A stretch of 64,000 bases of DNA from Bacillus shivajii (lineage in GTDB: Bacteria > Bacillota > Bacilli > Bacillales > Salisediminibacteriaceae): the NCBI RefSeq assembly GCF_020519665.1, contig NZ_CP084703.1:3658001-3722000 (forward strand). Direction: 5' to 3'. How positions within the stretch are numbered: the first letter of the stretch is position 1; the number at the start of each line of letters is the position of its first letter. The position numbers were made by a program, and so were the translations under genes. The notes below the pieces were generated by a model. That model made no database searches. It saw only the letters and a list, made by a program, of their open reading frames with translations, and was not told where the DNA came from. Shown one piece after another: positions 30,720 to 41,622 of the stretch.

Positions 30720-33599
30720 TCATGAAGTTGTTTGCACGTTTTCCTTTTCTTGTAACCTTTTCTCCATTCTTTTTCGCTCACGCTCTAAGATTGGTTTTAA
30801 ATATTGACCAGTATAAGACCCATCCACTTCAGAGACTTCTTCTGGTGTTCCTTGTGCAACAAGCTTACCACCTTTATCGCCGCCCTCAGGTCCGAGGTCT
30901 ACAACATAGTCTACAGTCTTGACCACATCCAAATTATGCTCAATGACTAACACGGTATCTCCATTTTCGACAAGTCGTTGGAGTACGTTTAAAAGTCGGT
31001 CAATGTCTGCTACGTGAAGTCCAGTTGTTGGTTCATCTAAAATATAAAGAGTTTTACCATTTGACCTGCGATGTAGCTGAGAGGCAAGCTTCACTCTTTG
31101 TGCCTCACCACCAGATAGGGTCGTCGCTGGCTGACCAAGCGTCATGTACCCTAAACCGACATCATACAACGTTTGAACTTTTCGCTTAATACGCGGAATA
31201 TTTTCAAAGAAACTTAACGCATCTTCCACTGTCATACTTAACACATCAGCAATCGTTTTTCCTTTATAATTCACGTCGAGCGTTTCACGATTGTATCGTT
31301 TCCCATCACATTCTTCACAAGGGACGTACACGTCCGGCAAGAAGTGCATCTCGATTTTAATAATTCCGTCACCACGGCAAGCTTCACAGCGACCGCCTTT
31401 TACGTTAAAACTAAAACGTCCTTTCTTATACCCACGAACCTTTGCTTCATTTGTCATCGCAAACACATCGCGAACATCATCAAAAACGCCTGTATACGTT
31501 GCTGGGTTTGACCGTGGTGTACGCCCGATTGGTGATTGATCAATGTCAACGACTTTTTCGAGGTGTTCAATACCTTCAATTTTTTTATGTTTACCTGGCT
31601 TATCTTTTGCAGTCGTTAGTTTTTGAGCAAGTGATTTATATAGGATATCGTTAATTAAGGTACTCTTTCCTGATCCGGAAACGCCCGTTACAGCAACGAA
31701 CACACCTAACGGTAAGTCTACACTTGTTTTTTGTAAGTTGTTCTCTTCGGCCCCTTTGATCGATAGTTTTCGACCATCTGGTTTCCGCCTTTCAACAGGT
31801 AGAGGAATAAATTTCTTCCCAGACAAAAACTGTCCCGTTAACGAATTCTCGTCTTTCATAACTTCGTTCGGTGAACCTTCTGCGATCACTTCCCCACCGT
31901 GAACTCCTGCTCCAGGACCGACATCAATAATATGATCCGCAGCAAGCATTGTATCTTCATCATGCTCAACGACAATTAATGTGTTGCCGAGGTCACGCAT
32001 TTTTTCTAACGTTCGAATCAACCGAGTATTATCACGCTGGTGAAGTCCTATCGAAGGTTCATCAAGAATATAGAGAACGCCCATGAGTGAGGAACCGATT
32101 TGCGTTGCTAAGCGGATTCGCTGCGCCTCACCTCCGGAAAGAGTTCCAGCAGACCGTGATAAGGTCAAATACTCTAATCCGACATTTACTAAAAAGCCTA
32201 GTCTTTCTTCAATCTCTCTTAGAATCATACGAGCAATGGCAAGTTCCTTATCGGTCAATTCAAGTTGTGAAAAAAATACTTTGGCATCCTTTACAGATAG
32301 CTTTGTCACTTCCCCAATATGTTGACCGTCTACTTTCACAGCAAGCGATTCTTTTCGAAGACGGTGACTTTTACATGTCGGACAAGGCTTTTGCGCCATA
32401 TATCCTTCCATTTGCTCGCGTATATAATCCGACGCTGTTTCATGATATCGACGTGATATATTGTGAACCACACCTTCGAAGTAAATTTCTTTTTCTCTTA
32501 CTTGACCAAATTCGTTTTCATAATAGAAGTAGATTTTCTCATTCCCGCTTCCATACAAAACTTTATCGATTTGATGTTTTGGAAGGTTCTCGACAGGGAC
32601 GTCCATATCAATTCCATAATGCTCACAAACACTTTTCAATAACTGCGGGTAGTATTGTGAGCTCGTCGGTACCCAAGGAGCAATTGCATGTTCATTAAGC
32701 GCCTTGCTCCAATCAGGAACAACGAGCTCTAAGTCTACCTCAAGTTTACTTCCTAAACCATCACAAGACTGACAAGCGCCAAATGGACTGTTAAAAGAAA
32801 ACATCCGTGGCTCTAGTTCACCAATCGAAAAACCACAGTGAGGGCAGGCATGTTTTTGACTAAATAACAGCTCTTCTTCGCCAATCACATCGACCATCGC
32901 TCTACCGTCTGCTAAATTTAATGCCGTTTCTATCGAGTCGGCTAAACGCGATTCAACTCCCTCTTTGATCACAATCCGATCAACGACCACTTCGATATTA
33001 TGCTTTTTATTTTTATCAAGTTCGATTTCTTCCGCTGCTTCGCGCATTTCACCATTAACACGTATACGAACAAAACCTTGTTTTTTTATATCTTCAAGCA
33101 CTTTCACATGTGTCCCTTTACGACCTGATACAACAGGGGCAAGAATCTGCATTTTCGTTCGCTCAGGGTAAGCCGTCATGCGATCTACCATTTGCTGGAC
33201 CGTTTGTGAGCTTATTTCAACTCCATGTTTAGGACAAATTGGTCTTCCGACACGAGCAAAAAGAAGTCGTAAATAATCGTAAATTTCGGTAACGGTCCCC
33301 ACGGTTGAACGTGGGTTTCTACTTGTTGTTTTTTGGTCGATCGAAATGGCCGGTGACAGTCCTTCAATTGTATCAACATCTGGCTTGTCCATCTGTCCTA
33401 AAAATTGACGAGCATAAGCAGACAGCGATTCAACATACCTGCGTTGCCCTTCTGCGTAAATCGTATCGAAAGCAAGTGATGACTTTCCTGATCCAGATAA
33501 ACCAGTTAAAACGACTAGATTATTTCTCGGAATCGTCACATCAATATTTTTTAAATTGTGGGACCTCGCCCCTTTAACAACGATATTTTGTTGAGTCAT
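30720..33599 (-). CDS. uvrA: Excinuclease ABC subunit A
   Basis: Damage-recognition ATPase of nucleotide excision repair. About 959 residues, with two ABC ATPase modules: Walker [15 protein letters not shown] near the N-terminus and [14 protein letters not shown] in the second half, signatures [14 protein letters not shown] and [14 protein letters not shown], and zinc modules with CPHCGFS and CEACRGDG / [10 protein letters not shown]. The ATG at 33599 is preferred; the upstream ATG at 33611 abuts the AGGAGG site. It starts 10 nt after the uvrB reading frame would end, so it is co-transcribed. Confidence 0.97.
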   Translation of the reverse strand: MTQQNIVVKGARSHNLKNIDVTIPRNNLVVLTGLSGSGKSSLAFDTIYAEGQRRYVESLSAYARQFLGQMDKPDVDTIEGLSPAISIDQKTTSRNPRSTVGTVTEIYDYLRLLFARVGRPICPKHGVEISSQTVQQMVDRMTAYPERTKMQILAPVVSGRKGTHVKVLEDIKKQGFVRIRVNGEMREAAEEIELDKNKKHNIEVVVDRIVIKEGVESRLADSIETALNLADGRAMVDVIGEEELLFSQKHACPHCGFSIGELEPRMFSFNSPFGACQSCDGLGSKLEVDLELVVPDWSKALNEHAIAPWVPTSSQYYPQLLKSVCEHYGIDMDVPVENLPKHQIDKVLYGSGNEKIYFYYENEFGQVREKEIYFEGVVHNISRRYHETASDYIREQMEGYMAQKPCPTCKSHRLRKESLAVKVDGQHIGEVTKLSVKDAKVFFSQLELTDKELAIARMILREIEERLGFLVNVGLEYLTLSRSAGTLSGGEAQRIRLATQIGSSLMGVLYILDEPSIGLHQRDNTRLIRTLEKMRDLGNTLIVVEHDEDTMLAADHIIDVGPGAGVHGGEVIAEGSPNEVMKDENSLTGQFLSGKKFIPLPVERRKPDGRKLSIKGAEENNLQKTSVDLPLGVFVAVTGVSGSGKSTLINDILYKSLAQKLTTAKDKPGKHKKIEGIEHLEKVVDIDQSPIGRTPRSNPATYTGVFDDVRDVFAMTNEAKVRGYKKGRFSFNVKGGRCEACRGDGIIKIEMHFLPDVYVPCEECDGKRYNRETLDVNYKGKTIADVLSMTVEDALSFFENIPRIKRKVQTLYDVGLGYMTLGQPATTLSGGEAQRVKLASQLHRRSNGKTLYILDEPTTGLHVADIDRLLNVLQRLVENGDTVLVIEHNLDVVKTVDYVVDLGPEGGDKGGKLVAQGTPEEVSEVDGSYTGQYLKPILERERKRMEKRLQEKENVQTTS

Positions 33600-33607
33600 G
33601 ATCAGTT

Positions 33608-35605
33608 TCATCCTCCTGCTTTTAATTCAATAATGACATCTCGTAACTCGGCGGCACGTTCGAAGTCGAGACCTTTCGCTGCTTCTTTCATTTCTGCTTC
33701 CATTCGTTCAATAACCTTCTCGCGATCTTTCTTACTCATCTTCTCGGCTTTCGCAACTTCTTTTACATCATACGTTTCTTCATCTTCAGCTGCAAATGTT
33801 GCTTGGATAAGTTCTGGCACTGCTTTTTGAATCGTTTGAGGCGTTATGCCATGTTTCTCATTAAATTCTTTTTGAATGGAACGACGGCGTTTCGTCTCTT
33901 CTATCGCAATGTTCATTGATTTTGTCATTTTATCAGCGTACATAATCACGTGTCCATTCGCATTACGTGCAGCACGCCCCATCGTTTGGATTAGCGAACG
34001 CTCTGCTCTTAAGAAGCCTTCTTTATCCGCATCGAGAATAGCGACTAGTGATACTTCTGGAATATCAAGTCCTTCTCTTAAAAGGTTAATTCCGACGAGA
34101 ACATCAAATTCTCCGAGTCGTAAGTCGCGAAGGATTTGAATTCGTTCTAACGTTTTAATATCAGAATGTAAATACTTCACACGAATACCGATTTCTTTAA
34201 AGTAATCCGTTAAATCCTCAGACATTTTCTTCGTTAACGTTGTCACAAGAACACGTTCCTTACGTTCTTTTCGAACACGGATTTCTTCGATGAGGTCGTC
34301 AATTTGCCCTTCGATCGGACGAACATCGATTGATGGATCAAGTAGCCCAGTCGGACGAATAATTTGTTCGACAACAGTTGGACACTTTTCTAGTTCGTAC
34401 GGTCCTGGTGTTGCTGAAACAAAAATTGTTTGTGAAATATGCTTTTCAAACTCTTCAAATTTCAACGGTCGATTATCTTTTGCTGAAGGGAGACGGAACC
34501 CGTGGTCGACAAGCACGCCTTTTCTAGCTTGGTCACCATTGTACATCCCACGTACTTGTGGTAACGTCACATGCGATTCATCGACGACAATAAGAAAATC
34601 ATCTGGGAAGAAGTCTAATAATGTATAAGGCGTTGCTCCAGCTTCTCGAAACGTCAAATGTCTTGAATAGTTCTCGATCCCAGAACAATATCCCATTTCT
34701 TGCATCATTTCGATGTCGTACCTTGTCCGCTGCTCAAGTCGCTGTGCTTCTAGGAGTTTTCCTTTGTCGTTCAAATCTGCTAAACGCTCTTCTAATTCTT
34801 TTTCAATGTTTACGATCGCACGTTTTAGTTTTTCCTCACGCGTAACGAAGTGAGAAGCTGGGAAAATCGCGGCATGATTTCGTTCACCTAGTACCTCACC
34901 AGTTAGAGCGTCCACTTCTGTAATTCGGTCGATTTCATCACCGAAAAATTCCACACGAAGACAATGTTCATCTCTTGATGCTGGGAAAATTTCAACGACA
35001 TCTCCACGAACACGAAACGTTCCACGAGTAAAATTAATGTCGTTTCTCTCGTATTGCACGTCTACGAGATTACGTAGAAGATCATTTCGTTCAATCTCCA
35101 TTCCTGTACGCAACGAAACAACTAAATCACGATATTCTGAAGGCGAACCTAAACCGTATATACACGATACACTTGCGACGATAATGACATCGTTTCTTTC
35201 AAAGAGTGAACTTGTAGCTGAGTGACGTAACTTATCAATTTCGTCATTAATGCTTGCATCTTTCTCTATGTACGTATCAGATTGTGGAATATATGCTTCT
35301 GGCTGGTAGTAATCATAGTAGCTTACAAAGTATTCTACAGCGTTGTTCGGGAAAAATTCTTTAAACTCACTGTAGAGCTGCCCCGCTAATGTTTTGTTAT
35401 GGGCAATAACGAGTGTCGGTTTGTTCACTTCTTTAATGACGTTAGAAACCGTAAATGTTTTACCTGTCCCTGTCGCTCCAAGTAACGTTTGAAATCTCTT
35501 TTCTTCATTCACTCCTTTGACGAGCTCTGAGATCGCTTTCGGCTGATCTCCTTGAGGTGAATATTTGGAGTGTAAATCAAATGTATTGACCATCGGTTGT
35601 TCCAT
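33608..35605 (-). CDS. uvrB: Excinuclease ABC subunit B
   Basis: DNA-dependent ATPase that loads at damage and recruits UvrC. Has 665 residues, with Walker [13 protein letters not shown] (around 40), the damage-verifying hairpin [17 protein letters not shown] (around 95), helicase motifs DESH and [17 protein letters not shown], and the C-terminal UVR motif ([20 protein letters not shown], around 630). A LexA box and promoter lie 200-235 nt upstream. Confidence 0.97.
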   Translation of the reverse strand: MEQPMVNTFDLHSKYSPQGDQPKAISELVKGVNEEKRFQTLLGATGTGKTFTVSNVIKEVNKPTLVIAHNKTLAGQLYSEFKEFFPNNAVEYFVSYYDYYQPEAYIPQSDTYIEKDASINDEIDKLRHSATSSLFERNDVIIVASVSCIYGLGSPSEYRDLVVSLRTGMEIERNDLLRNLVDVQYERNDINFTRGTFRVRGDVVEIFPASRDEHCLRVEFFGDEIDRITEVDALTGEVLGERNHAAIFPASHFVTREEKLKRAIVNIEKELEERLADLNDKGKLLEAQRLEQRTRYDIEMMQEMGYCSGIENYSRHLTFREAGATPYTLLDFFPDDFLIVVDESHVTLPQVRGMYNGDQARKGVLVDHGFRLPSAKDNRPLKFEEFEKHISQTIFVSATPGPYELEKCPTVVEQIIRPTGLLDPSIDVRPIEGQIDDLIEEIRVRKERKERVLVTTLTKKMSEDLTDYFKEIGIRVKYLHSDIKTLERIQILRDLRLGEFDVLVGINLLREGLDIPEVSLVAILDADKEGFLRAERSLIQTMGRAARNANGHVIMYADKMTKSMNIAIEETKRRRSIQKEFNEKHGITPQTIQKAVPELIQATFAAEDEETYDVKEVAKAEKMSKKDREKVIERMEAEMKEAAKGLDFERAAELRDVIIELKAGG

Positions 35606-35802
35606 TATGACTGTACCCCCTCGTTTTAAAAATTAGTAAGAAGCTTTTCGTCTATTGTTAATCACTATTATTAATATAAAGTAGAAAATATCGAGTTTCA
35701 TTTCTCTTTTCCTTGTATCTATCATTACGAACGTAGCTCTAAAATGCAAGTAACGAGCTCGGTCATATTACCTTTATTACCCATTCTTAACCTTTGTGTA
35801 TC

Positions 35803-35841
35803 ATTATAACACATAAATGAAAAATAACGAACATACATTCG
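35803..35841 (-). promoter_or_regulatory. LexA box and promoter of uvrBA
   Basis: CGAATGTATGTTCG (35828-35841, minus) fits the Bacillus LexA/DinR box CGAAC-N4-GTTCG with one mismatch. A TGTTATAAT extended -10 (TATAAT at 35803-35808) follows after 17 nt, so the box covers the -35 region. SOS induction of uvrBA is expected. Confidence 0.75.
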
Positions 35842-35887
35842 TACTATGTCGTCCCTTCAAGGAAAAAAGTATAAAGGTATTCAATAA

Positions 35888-35926
35888 AGAAAGCCGCCTC
35901 TGGAATATAGCTCCTCAGGCGACTTT
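35888..35926 (-). terminator. Probable terminator of the minJ-like gene
   Basis: AAG-CGCCT / AGGCG-CTT interrupted stem with a ~17-nt loop; on the minus strand it is followed by TTTCTTTATT. Moderate quality. Confidence 0.5.
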
Positions 35927-35975
35927 ACGTTTCGTTTATATACTTTGTAAACCTTGCAGTGTATGCGGTGATTTA

Positions 35976-37715
35976 CTAACTCTTTTTATCGTCATTCTCT
36001 TCCGTTTCACTTGCTCCGTCAGATGCATCTTGTTTCCATTGATCTTTTGAAGGTTTACTTTTTCGAAACTCTTCGTAAAAAGCTGATAACCCAGATGCTT
36101 GTCCGTATGGAGCCTCATCTTGCACAGTAGGTGTCGGTTTTGATACATCTTCTGCTAACGATTCATTTAATTGCTTTGCTTCTTCCTCATTAGAAAAAAG
36201 TTTTACTTTTTCTTCATTACTGTTTGCCTCTTCTTGTGAGGACTCTATCTCTTTATCTACTAAAACCTCTTCATTGTCTTCGGTCGTTGCTGCCACTTCC
36301 TCAAATGGCTCTACTTGAACCTCTTCTTCACTAGCAACTTCGTTATCCTTTTCAGTTTGAGGAACGTCAATATTCCCGTTATTTTCGATAAGTTTATCGT
36401 GAGCTTCCGTTTCTTTTTCACTTATTGGTTGTTGTTCTTCTTCAGACGATGCAACTTCGTCAAACCCTTCGCCCTCAACTTTTGTACCTTCACGATCTTT
36501 ATAAATCACGACAGAAGAGCGTAATGCACGAGGTGACAAGTTTCCATATGGATCATCTGGAATAAATAATAACCCTACTTGATGGTGATCTCCTTCATAC
36601 CTTGAAGATTGCGTAAACCTAATTTCTCCTTCTTGGTCAATCACTTCTAATTTACAGTATGCTGGACTCATTTGGAGCGCTTCATAAAGTTCACGCTGTG
36701 AATTCACTTCGTAACCATTTACTTTCGAAATCACTTCTCCAACTTCAATGTTCATCTTATCAGCTGTTGAGTACGGAAGAACACCAAGTACAACTAACCC
36801 TTCTGCATGATTGCTAAACATGCTGTTACGACGACGGTCAACAGAGTGATACCATACGTACAATCCTTCTTTTAACAGCAAAATCGTTGCAGCAACGACA
36901 GGAGCTAAAATAGGCCAAAAAATTGCACATACAGCAACGACAATGGAAATCATACTTAAAAGTAATAATCGTTTCCCATAGATTTTAATTCCGTCTTTCG
37001 GAAATTGGCTCTGTACGGCAACTTGGCACGTTAATACAAATGGGACAAGCAGAAGACCTGCACTTTCAGTTCCGGACGGCGAAAAGAGCGGCCACCACTC
37101 GTAATAGGAAATTGCACCTGCAGGAACGAGAAGAAAAATCGGTAAAAACCAAAGTCGATCCACTTTATGAATACCGACTGTTTTTCCTCTTGTACTTTTA
37201 CTTAATGCTGGTGTTGTACTTTTCCAACCTTGTGCAAGATGAAGAATTGCTTCTGCTGTAAACAAAATCACAAGTAACCATGCAAATCCAACCATGTTCA
37301 TATTATGAATATCGATTAACCATGTATTTAATAGTGAATACGGTGTTCCACCTTCTGGAAGCACAAATATTAATAACATCGCAACCGAACCGATCGTTGT
37401 CATACTTAACCATCTTACTTGTCTAAATGGAAGAAGTAGCCCCCATAAAGTCATTAACAAAACAAGCATTCCAACTGGAATGACAATCCCAACAGTCATT
37501 ACAACGATCGAAACTGCTACGGCACTAACTAGCCCGACTAGTAGTGGAAACGTCACTTCATGTATAAAATCATAAACACGTGTATGAAAATCTTCTCTTT
37601 CCCTCTTCACACGGCGAGTACCAAGCCAAAGAACCGCAAGAAAAAATATGTACGTTAAGGGATGAATAAAAAACTGTCCAATAGCTTTTAACACTTCCAA
37701 GCCTATGACTTCCAA
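35976..37715 (-). CDS. minJ: MinJ-like PDZ-domain membrane protein with long acidic tail
   Basis: Resembles B. subtilis MinJ (YvjD), which links DivIVA to MinCD at poles and septa. About eight membrane segments occupy residues 1-270 (for example FFIHPLTYIFFLAVLWLG and VGFAWLLVILFTAEAIL). A PDZ domain follows around 275-360 (AEGLVVLGVLPYSTADKMNIEVG, shown only as a region). The last ~165 residues are a very acidic, repetitive tail (E/D/Q-rich). At 579 residues it is about 180 longer than B. subtilis MinJ, mainly because of this tail. The start is TTG, with AGGAGGG 6 nt upstream. Confidence 0.82.
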   Translation of the reverse strand: MEVIGLEVLKAIGQFFIHPLTYIFFLAVLWLGTRRVKREREDFHTRVYDFIHEVTFPLLVGLVSAVAVSIVVMTVGIVIPVGMLVLLMTLWGLLLPFRQVRWLSMTTIGSVAMLLIFVLPEGGTPYSLLNTWLIDIHNMNMVGFAWLLVILFTAEAILHLAQGWKSTTPALSKSTRGKTVGIHKVDRLWFLPIFLLVPAGAISYYEWWPLFSPSGTESAGLLLVPFVLTCQVAVQSQFPKDGIKIYGKRLLLLSMISIVVAVCAIFWPILAPVVAATILLLKEGLYVWYHSVDRRRNSMFSNHAEGLVVLGVLPYSTADKMNIEVGEVISKVNGYEVNSQRELYEALQMSPAYCKLEVIDQEGEIRFTQSSRYEGDHHQVGLLFIPDDPYGNLSPRALRSSVVIYKDREGTKVEGEGFDEVASSEEEQQPISEKETEAHDKLIENNGNIDVPQTEKDNEVASEEEVQVEPFEEVAATTEDNEEVLVDKEIESSQEEANSNEEKVKLFSNEEEAKQLNESLAEDVSKPTPTVQDEAPYGQASGLSAFYEEFRKSKPSKDQWKQDASDGASETEENDDKKS

Positions 37716-37953
37716 ACCTATCCCTCCTCAAATGATGTGCTGTATGCTTGTCTATTAAGAAAAAACGCAAGGCACCTTAGACTAAACAATTTCCCTGAAA
37801 TTAAAATTTATATTCTTACCTCTTTAAAAAGACACTTCCCGAATTGTTCTTCCTTTCATTGTAAAACAAATTAAGAAAAAGAAAAGTGCTTTTTTTCATA
37901 AACTAGACGAATGTTTAAAAATTCGGAATGATCACCTTAGTTTTTTAAGGGGA

Positions 37954-37987
37954 GAAAACGAAAAGGAGACCTATGGTCAGGTCTCCT
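37954..37987 (-). terminator. ctpB terminator
   Basis: AGGAGACCT / AGGTCTCCT stem with a 6-nt loop; followed by TTTTCGTTTTC on the minus strand. Confidence 0.85.
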
Positions 37988-37996
37988 AAACATTTG

Positions 37997-39487
37997 TTAT
38001 TGCGTAAGCACTTCAATCGCTTTTTTAAACTGATTGTCATATTCACGATCTTGAACAGCTTCAAATACTCGTTTTTGAATAAATTCTGCCGTTTCTTCAT
38101 TGATCTCGCCTGTTTCTTCCAAACCTTCATCCGCTTGGAAGCTACGCACGGCATCTTCCGTTTTCTCACCGAAATATCCATCTAATCGCCCTGGATCATA
38201 CCCTAAACCATCAAGCATTGTTTGTGCATTTTTAATTTGATCATTGTTCATATCAAATGTTAATGGTTCTTCATTAACATTGATTGGTGAGACGTAGAAA
38301 AAGTCAGGTTGATCGACCTCAATCGTTGGCTGAACACCTTCTTCATTTATAAAGTTGCCATCAGAAGTAAGCCATTTATAAATGGTTAATTTTAATTCAC
38401 TACCGTCCCCTATTTGCAATGTTTGTTGCACCGTTCCTTTACCAAAAGTTGATCTACCAATAACTTCATGCCCGCCAGCTTCTTTCATTGCAGCTGATAA
38501 AATTTCTGATGCAGAGGCACTCCCCTCATTAATGAGAGCAACCATCGGATAGTCTTTATCTTCCTGCAAACTTGAAATATGTCTGACCCGTTCACCATCT
38601 CGATTTTCAATTTGTACAACAGGCTCTCCACCCGGAATAATAAGGTTCCCTATTTCCTCTACACTTTGTAGAAAACCGCCTGGGTTTCCGCGTACATCGA
38701 TGATTAAGCCATCAATGCCTTCACTTTCAAGTTGCGTTAATTCTTCTTCAAATCGTTGCGATGTGTTAGTTGAAAACGATGTTAATTCAATGACACCAAT
38801 TCGGTTACCATTTTCTTCGACAACATCGCTATAAACCGTTTCTATTGGGATCTCATCACGAACAACATCAAAATCTAATAGATCATTTACACCTGGACGC
38901 TGAACCGTTAAAGTCACGGTCGTTCCTTTTTCTCCACGAATCTGCAGTACAGCATCATATAACGATAAGCCCTCAATGTCCTCGCCATCTACTTTAATAA
39001 TTTGGTCATTTGGACGTAGTCCAGCTTTTTCTGCAGGTGAATCTCTAAATGGCGCGACAATTGTCACTTTCCCATTTGTCATACTTACTTCAGCACCAAT
39101 ACCTTCAAAGGAAGAATCGAGTGATTCCATAAACTCTTGTGCTGTTTCTTGGTCCATATAGACAGAATATGGGTCATCCAAGCTTTCGAGCATACCGTTA
39201 ATTGCTCCTTCAAGTAACTCCGATTCATCTAAATCATCAACATAACGACTCAATACCATTTCGTACGTTTTTTGGAACTTTTCCATTTGCTCCTCTGTAG
39301 AAATAGTCGGTTCTGTTTGTTCTTCATCACTTGAATCTGCCTCAGTCAGTTCGTCTTCACTAATTTGTTCGATCACTGGCTCTGCTTGATTCCCTTCAGC
39401 AAATTGAACGCCAGCATACATTCCACCTGCTCCAACTAAAAGTGAAATGATAATGACAATTGGGAGAATTGCTTTGTTATTATTCAT
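37997..39487 (-). CDS. ctpB: Carboxy-terminal processing protease CtpB (S41)
   Basis: Membrane-anchored S41 serine protease; in B. subtilis CtpB cleaves SpoIVFA during sporulation. Has 496 residues: an N-terminal signal anchor (AILPIVIIISLLVGAGGMYAG), an acidic linker, a PDZ domain around 115-190 (GIGAEVSMTNGKVTIVAPF), the S41 domain with the catalytic serine in NEGSASASEILS (around 330) and lysine in STFGKGTVQQT (around 355), and a C-terminal peptidoglycan-binding domain (LDGYFGEKTEDAVRSFQ, around 425-470). It lies 750 nt after the M23 hydrolase. Confidence 0.93.
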   Translation of the reverse strand: MNNNKAILPIVIIISLLVGAGGMYAGVQFAEGNQAEPVIEQISEDELTEADSSDEEQTEPTISTEEQMEKFQKTYEMVLSRYVDDLDESELLEGAINGMLESLDDPYSVYMDQETAQEFMESLDSSFEGIGAEVSMTNGKVTIVAPFRDSPAEKAGLRPNDQIIKVDGEDIEGLSLYDAVLQIRGEKGTTVTLTVQRPGVNDLLDFDVVRDEIPIETVYSDVVEENGNRIGVIELTSFSTNTSQRFEEELTQLESEGIDGLIIDVRGNPGGFLQSVEEIGNLIIPGGEPVVQIENRDGERVRHISSLQEDKDYPMVALINEGSASASEILSAAMKEAGGHEVIGRSTFGKGTVQQTLQIGDGSELKLTIYKWLTSDGNFINEEGVQPTIEVDQPDFFYVSPINVNEEPLTFDMNNDQIKNAQTMLDGLGYDPGRLDGYFGEKTEDAVRSFQADEGLEETGEINEETAEFIQKRVFEAVQDREYDNQFKKAIEVLTQ

Positions 39488-39754
39488 GGACTCACCTCAT
39501 CTTCTACTCTTCACTTTCTATTCATTCATTGTTATGCATTGGTTACTTATAAAAAAACATATACTTTTCCCATAGTAAAAACAAGTAAACATAGCGTAAC
39601 AGATTGACTAGTAATTTACAATTAGCGCATACACATTCAAAAACACGCTAACTTCAGCCTGTTAATGTTGTCTTTATCATACCAAAATCTTCATTATGAA
39701 TGAAGCACATCTATTCATTTCATTATGTATATTATATTTACAACAAAACTTGGC

Positions 39755-39988
39755 TTATCGCAAAGTCGTAGTGGCGAACGTCATTGTGCCCGTTACACTA
39801 TTAACTATCGTAAATTTTGTCGGATAAAGAGAACATGTCTCCGGAATTGAAGTTCTAGACGTAGTTAGAGGCTTAATTGCGACGAACAACACCACTTCAA
39901 AGAAATATTGCAAACTGCTACGAGTCTGCCGAGCTAAATAGTCGCTACGAATCGGGCTTGTTAGTACCGGAGTTGGAATAGACATCAC
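39755..39988 (-). CDS. Doubtful small hypothetical ORF
   Basis: A 77-codon frame beginning GTG-ATG, with a serine/threonine-rich product (for example SPIRSDYLARQTRSSLQYFF). It has no Shine-Dalgarno sequence and no recognised domain. It may be the trace of a repeat or structured RNA rather than a gene. Listed because the interval differs in composition from its surroundings. Confidence 0.15.
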   Translation of the reverse strand: MMSIPTPVLTSPIRSDYLARQTRSSLQYFFEVVLFVAIKPLTTSRTSIPETCSLYPTKFTIVNSVTGTMTFATTTLR

Positions 39989-40175
39989 GTTTTTAACCGA
40001 TAACCGTAATCCACCAAAAAAATTTAGTTACGCCAAGTATAAGCACCAGTGCTAAAATTTCCTACATTCTCAAAGTGCTAGTAAAAAACAACCTTTATTA
40101 TGTGTGATTAAATAAAATGTTATGTGTATGACTTTTCCTTCTTGTGAACTCTATTTTTTGAGCTTACTAAAAAAT

Positions 40176-40226
40176 AAAAAGATCACTAGAATTGAGGGAG
40201 ATGACCTCATTCTTAGTGATCTTTTT
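40176..40226. terminator. Bidirectional terminator after the M23 hydrolase gene
   Basis: AAAAAGATCACTAGAAT-GAGG pairs with CCTC-ATTCTTAGTGATCTTTTT (7-nt loop); A-run on one side and T-run on the other. Confidence 0.88.
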
Positions 40227-40236
40227 CATCGTAGTT

Positions 40237-41541
40237 TTAGTTAATATAATTCATTGGGTTAACAGAGTTCGATTTTGCTGCATTCCAATTCCCTTCATGC
40301 ACTTCAAAGTGAAGGTGTGGTCCTGTTGAACGACCTGTATTCCCCATATAACCTAGGAATTGACCTCGACTCACACGCTCACCATCACTGACAGCACGAT
40401 TTTCTAGGTGAGCATACAATGTCGTAATGGTTTGTCCATTAACATTATGGCGAATTAACACGGTATTACCGTAACTTGCTGAGTAGTAGGAACGAACAAC
40501 TATTCCTGCTTCTGCTGCAACAACTTCCACGTTACTTCTTCCACCTAAGCCTATATCGATCCCATGGTGGACTCTCCCCCACCTCGGACCATATCCAGAA
40601 GTAATCCTTCCTGTTGCAGGACGCATTAAGGTTCCTGAATTATTCGGTGTACTATTTACAGAATTGTCGTTAGTACTATTGTTATTTTGGTTATTATTCT
40701 GTTCTTGACGTTTACGTTCTTCTTCTTGACGCTTTCTTTCTTCTTCAATACGCCGCTGTTCTTCTTCCCATTCTGCTAATTCTTGTTTAGCTGCTGCCTC
40801 CTGAGCTGCTAAAATCTCTTGTTCTTCTTCTAGCCCAATAATCTTGTCTGCTAAACTAGATTCTTTCTGTTCTAACGTGTTCATTAAACGTTCTTTTTCA
40901 TCACGCTGTTGTTCCAATTTTTCTCTTAAACTCTCAAGTTCAGCCATTTGAGCTTCTAGTGATGCTAATTCATCTTCTAGAAGTTGCTTAGCTTTTTCTA
41001 GTTCTTCCATATCTGCAACATGTTGCTCAAGGATATTTTGATCTTGCTGAGCAATCATATTTAATGCTGAAACACGCTCAATCAAATCACCAAAACTTTG
41101 CGCCCCTAAAATTACTTCTATGTAATTGATAGATCCACCGTTTTGGTACATGGAGCGAACGCGGTCCTTTAATAACTCATCACGTTCTGCAATTCTTTCT
41201 TGCAGTTCTATAATTCTTTCTCTTAAATCTTCAATTCTTTCATTCGTAGCATCAATTTCTGCTTGTTTGTCTCGGATATTGGCATTTGTTCTTGCGGTAT
41301 CCTCATCCAATTGACGAATCTCTGCATTTACTTCTTGAATTTCTTCTTCTACTTTTTGCAACTCTTCTTCAGTTTCTCTTGCTTCACGCTCTTTGTCACT
41401 TTGCTGCTGCTGATAGTTGTCGATTTTATCCTCTAGATCCTGCCCTGTATTCGCTTCAACTGAAAGCAACTGGTTCGTTCCCAACAATGTTGAGAACGCA
41501 ACCAGCAAGGCTAGAGACACTATGAACAGTCTCCGATTCAT
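40237..41541 (-). CDS. Coiled-coil M23 peptidoglycan hydrolase (EnvC/PcsB-like architecture)
   Basis: A secreted cell-wall hydrolase or hydrolase activator of 434 residues. A signal peptide (LFIVSLALLVAFSTLLG) is followed by a long coiled coil from about 40 to 270 (E/Q/K-rich, for example ELESLREKLEQQRDEKERLM). A glutamine/asparagine-rich linker comes next, then a C-terminal M23/LytM domain with HHGIDIGLGG, TLYAHLEN and GPHLHFEVHEG. The zinc ligands H-x3-D and HxH are intact, so it is likely active. It lies directly after ftsX; FtsEX regulates coiled-coil hydrolases in other bacteria. The ATG at 41541 is set by AAGGGGG. Confidence 0.88.
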   Translation of the reverse strand: MNRRLFIVSLALLVAFSTLLGTNQLLSVEANTGQDLEDKIDNYQQQQSDKEREARETEEELQKVEEEIQEVNAEIRQLDEDTARTNANIRDKQAEIDATNERIEDLRERIIELQERIAERDELLKDRVRSMYQNGGSINYIEVILGAQSFGDLIERVSALNMIAQQDQNILEQHVADMEELEKAKQLLEDELASLEAQMAELESLREKLEQQRDEKERLMNTLEQKESSLADKIIGLEEEQEILAAQEAAAKQELAEWEEEQRRIEEERKRQEEERKRQEQNNNQNNNSTNDNSVNSTPNNSGTLMRPATGRITSGYGPRWGRVHHGIDIGLGGRSNVEVVAAEAGIVVRSYYSASYGNTVLIRHNVNGQTITTLYAHLENRAVSDGERVSRGQFLGYMGNTGRSTGPHLHFEVHEGNWNAAKSNSVNPMNYIN

Positions 41542-41622
41542 CTCGTTTCCCCCTTGCGACATCTTAGTATTTCCGCGGAAATTGTCTAATTTTGTCATTT
41601 AACTCTGTCATGATTTAATCAT

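Larger units (their letters stand above)
35606..35975. other. uvrB upstream region / minJ downstream region
   Basis: 370 bases with no gene: uvrB promoter and LexA box (35803-35841) and the probable minJ terminator (35888-35926). Confidence 0.6.
39488..40236. other. Large ctpB-M23 intergenic region
   Basis: 749 bases. It ends with the M23 gene terminator (40176-40226). The middle part (about 39750-40010) has more balanced base composition than its AT-rich surroundings and an unexplained 77-codon frame on the minus strand (39755-39988). No promoter or known RNA was recognised. Confidence 0.5.
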
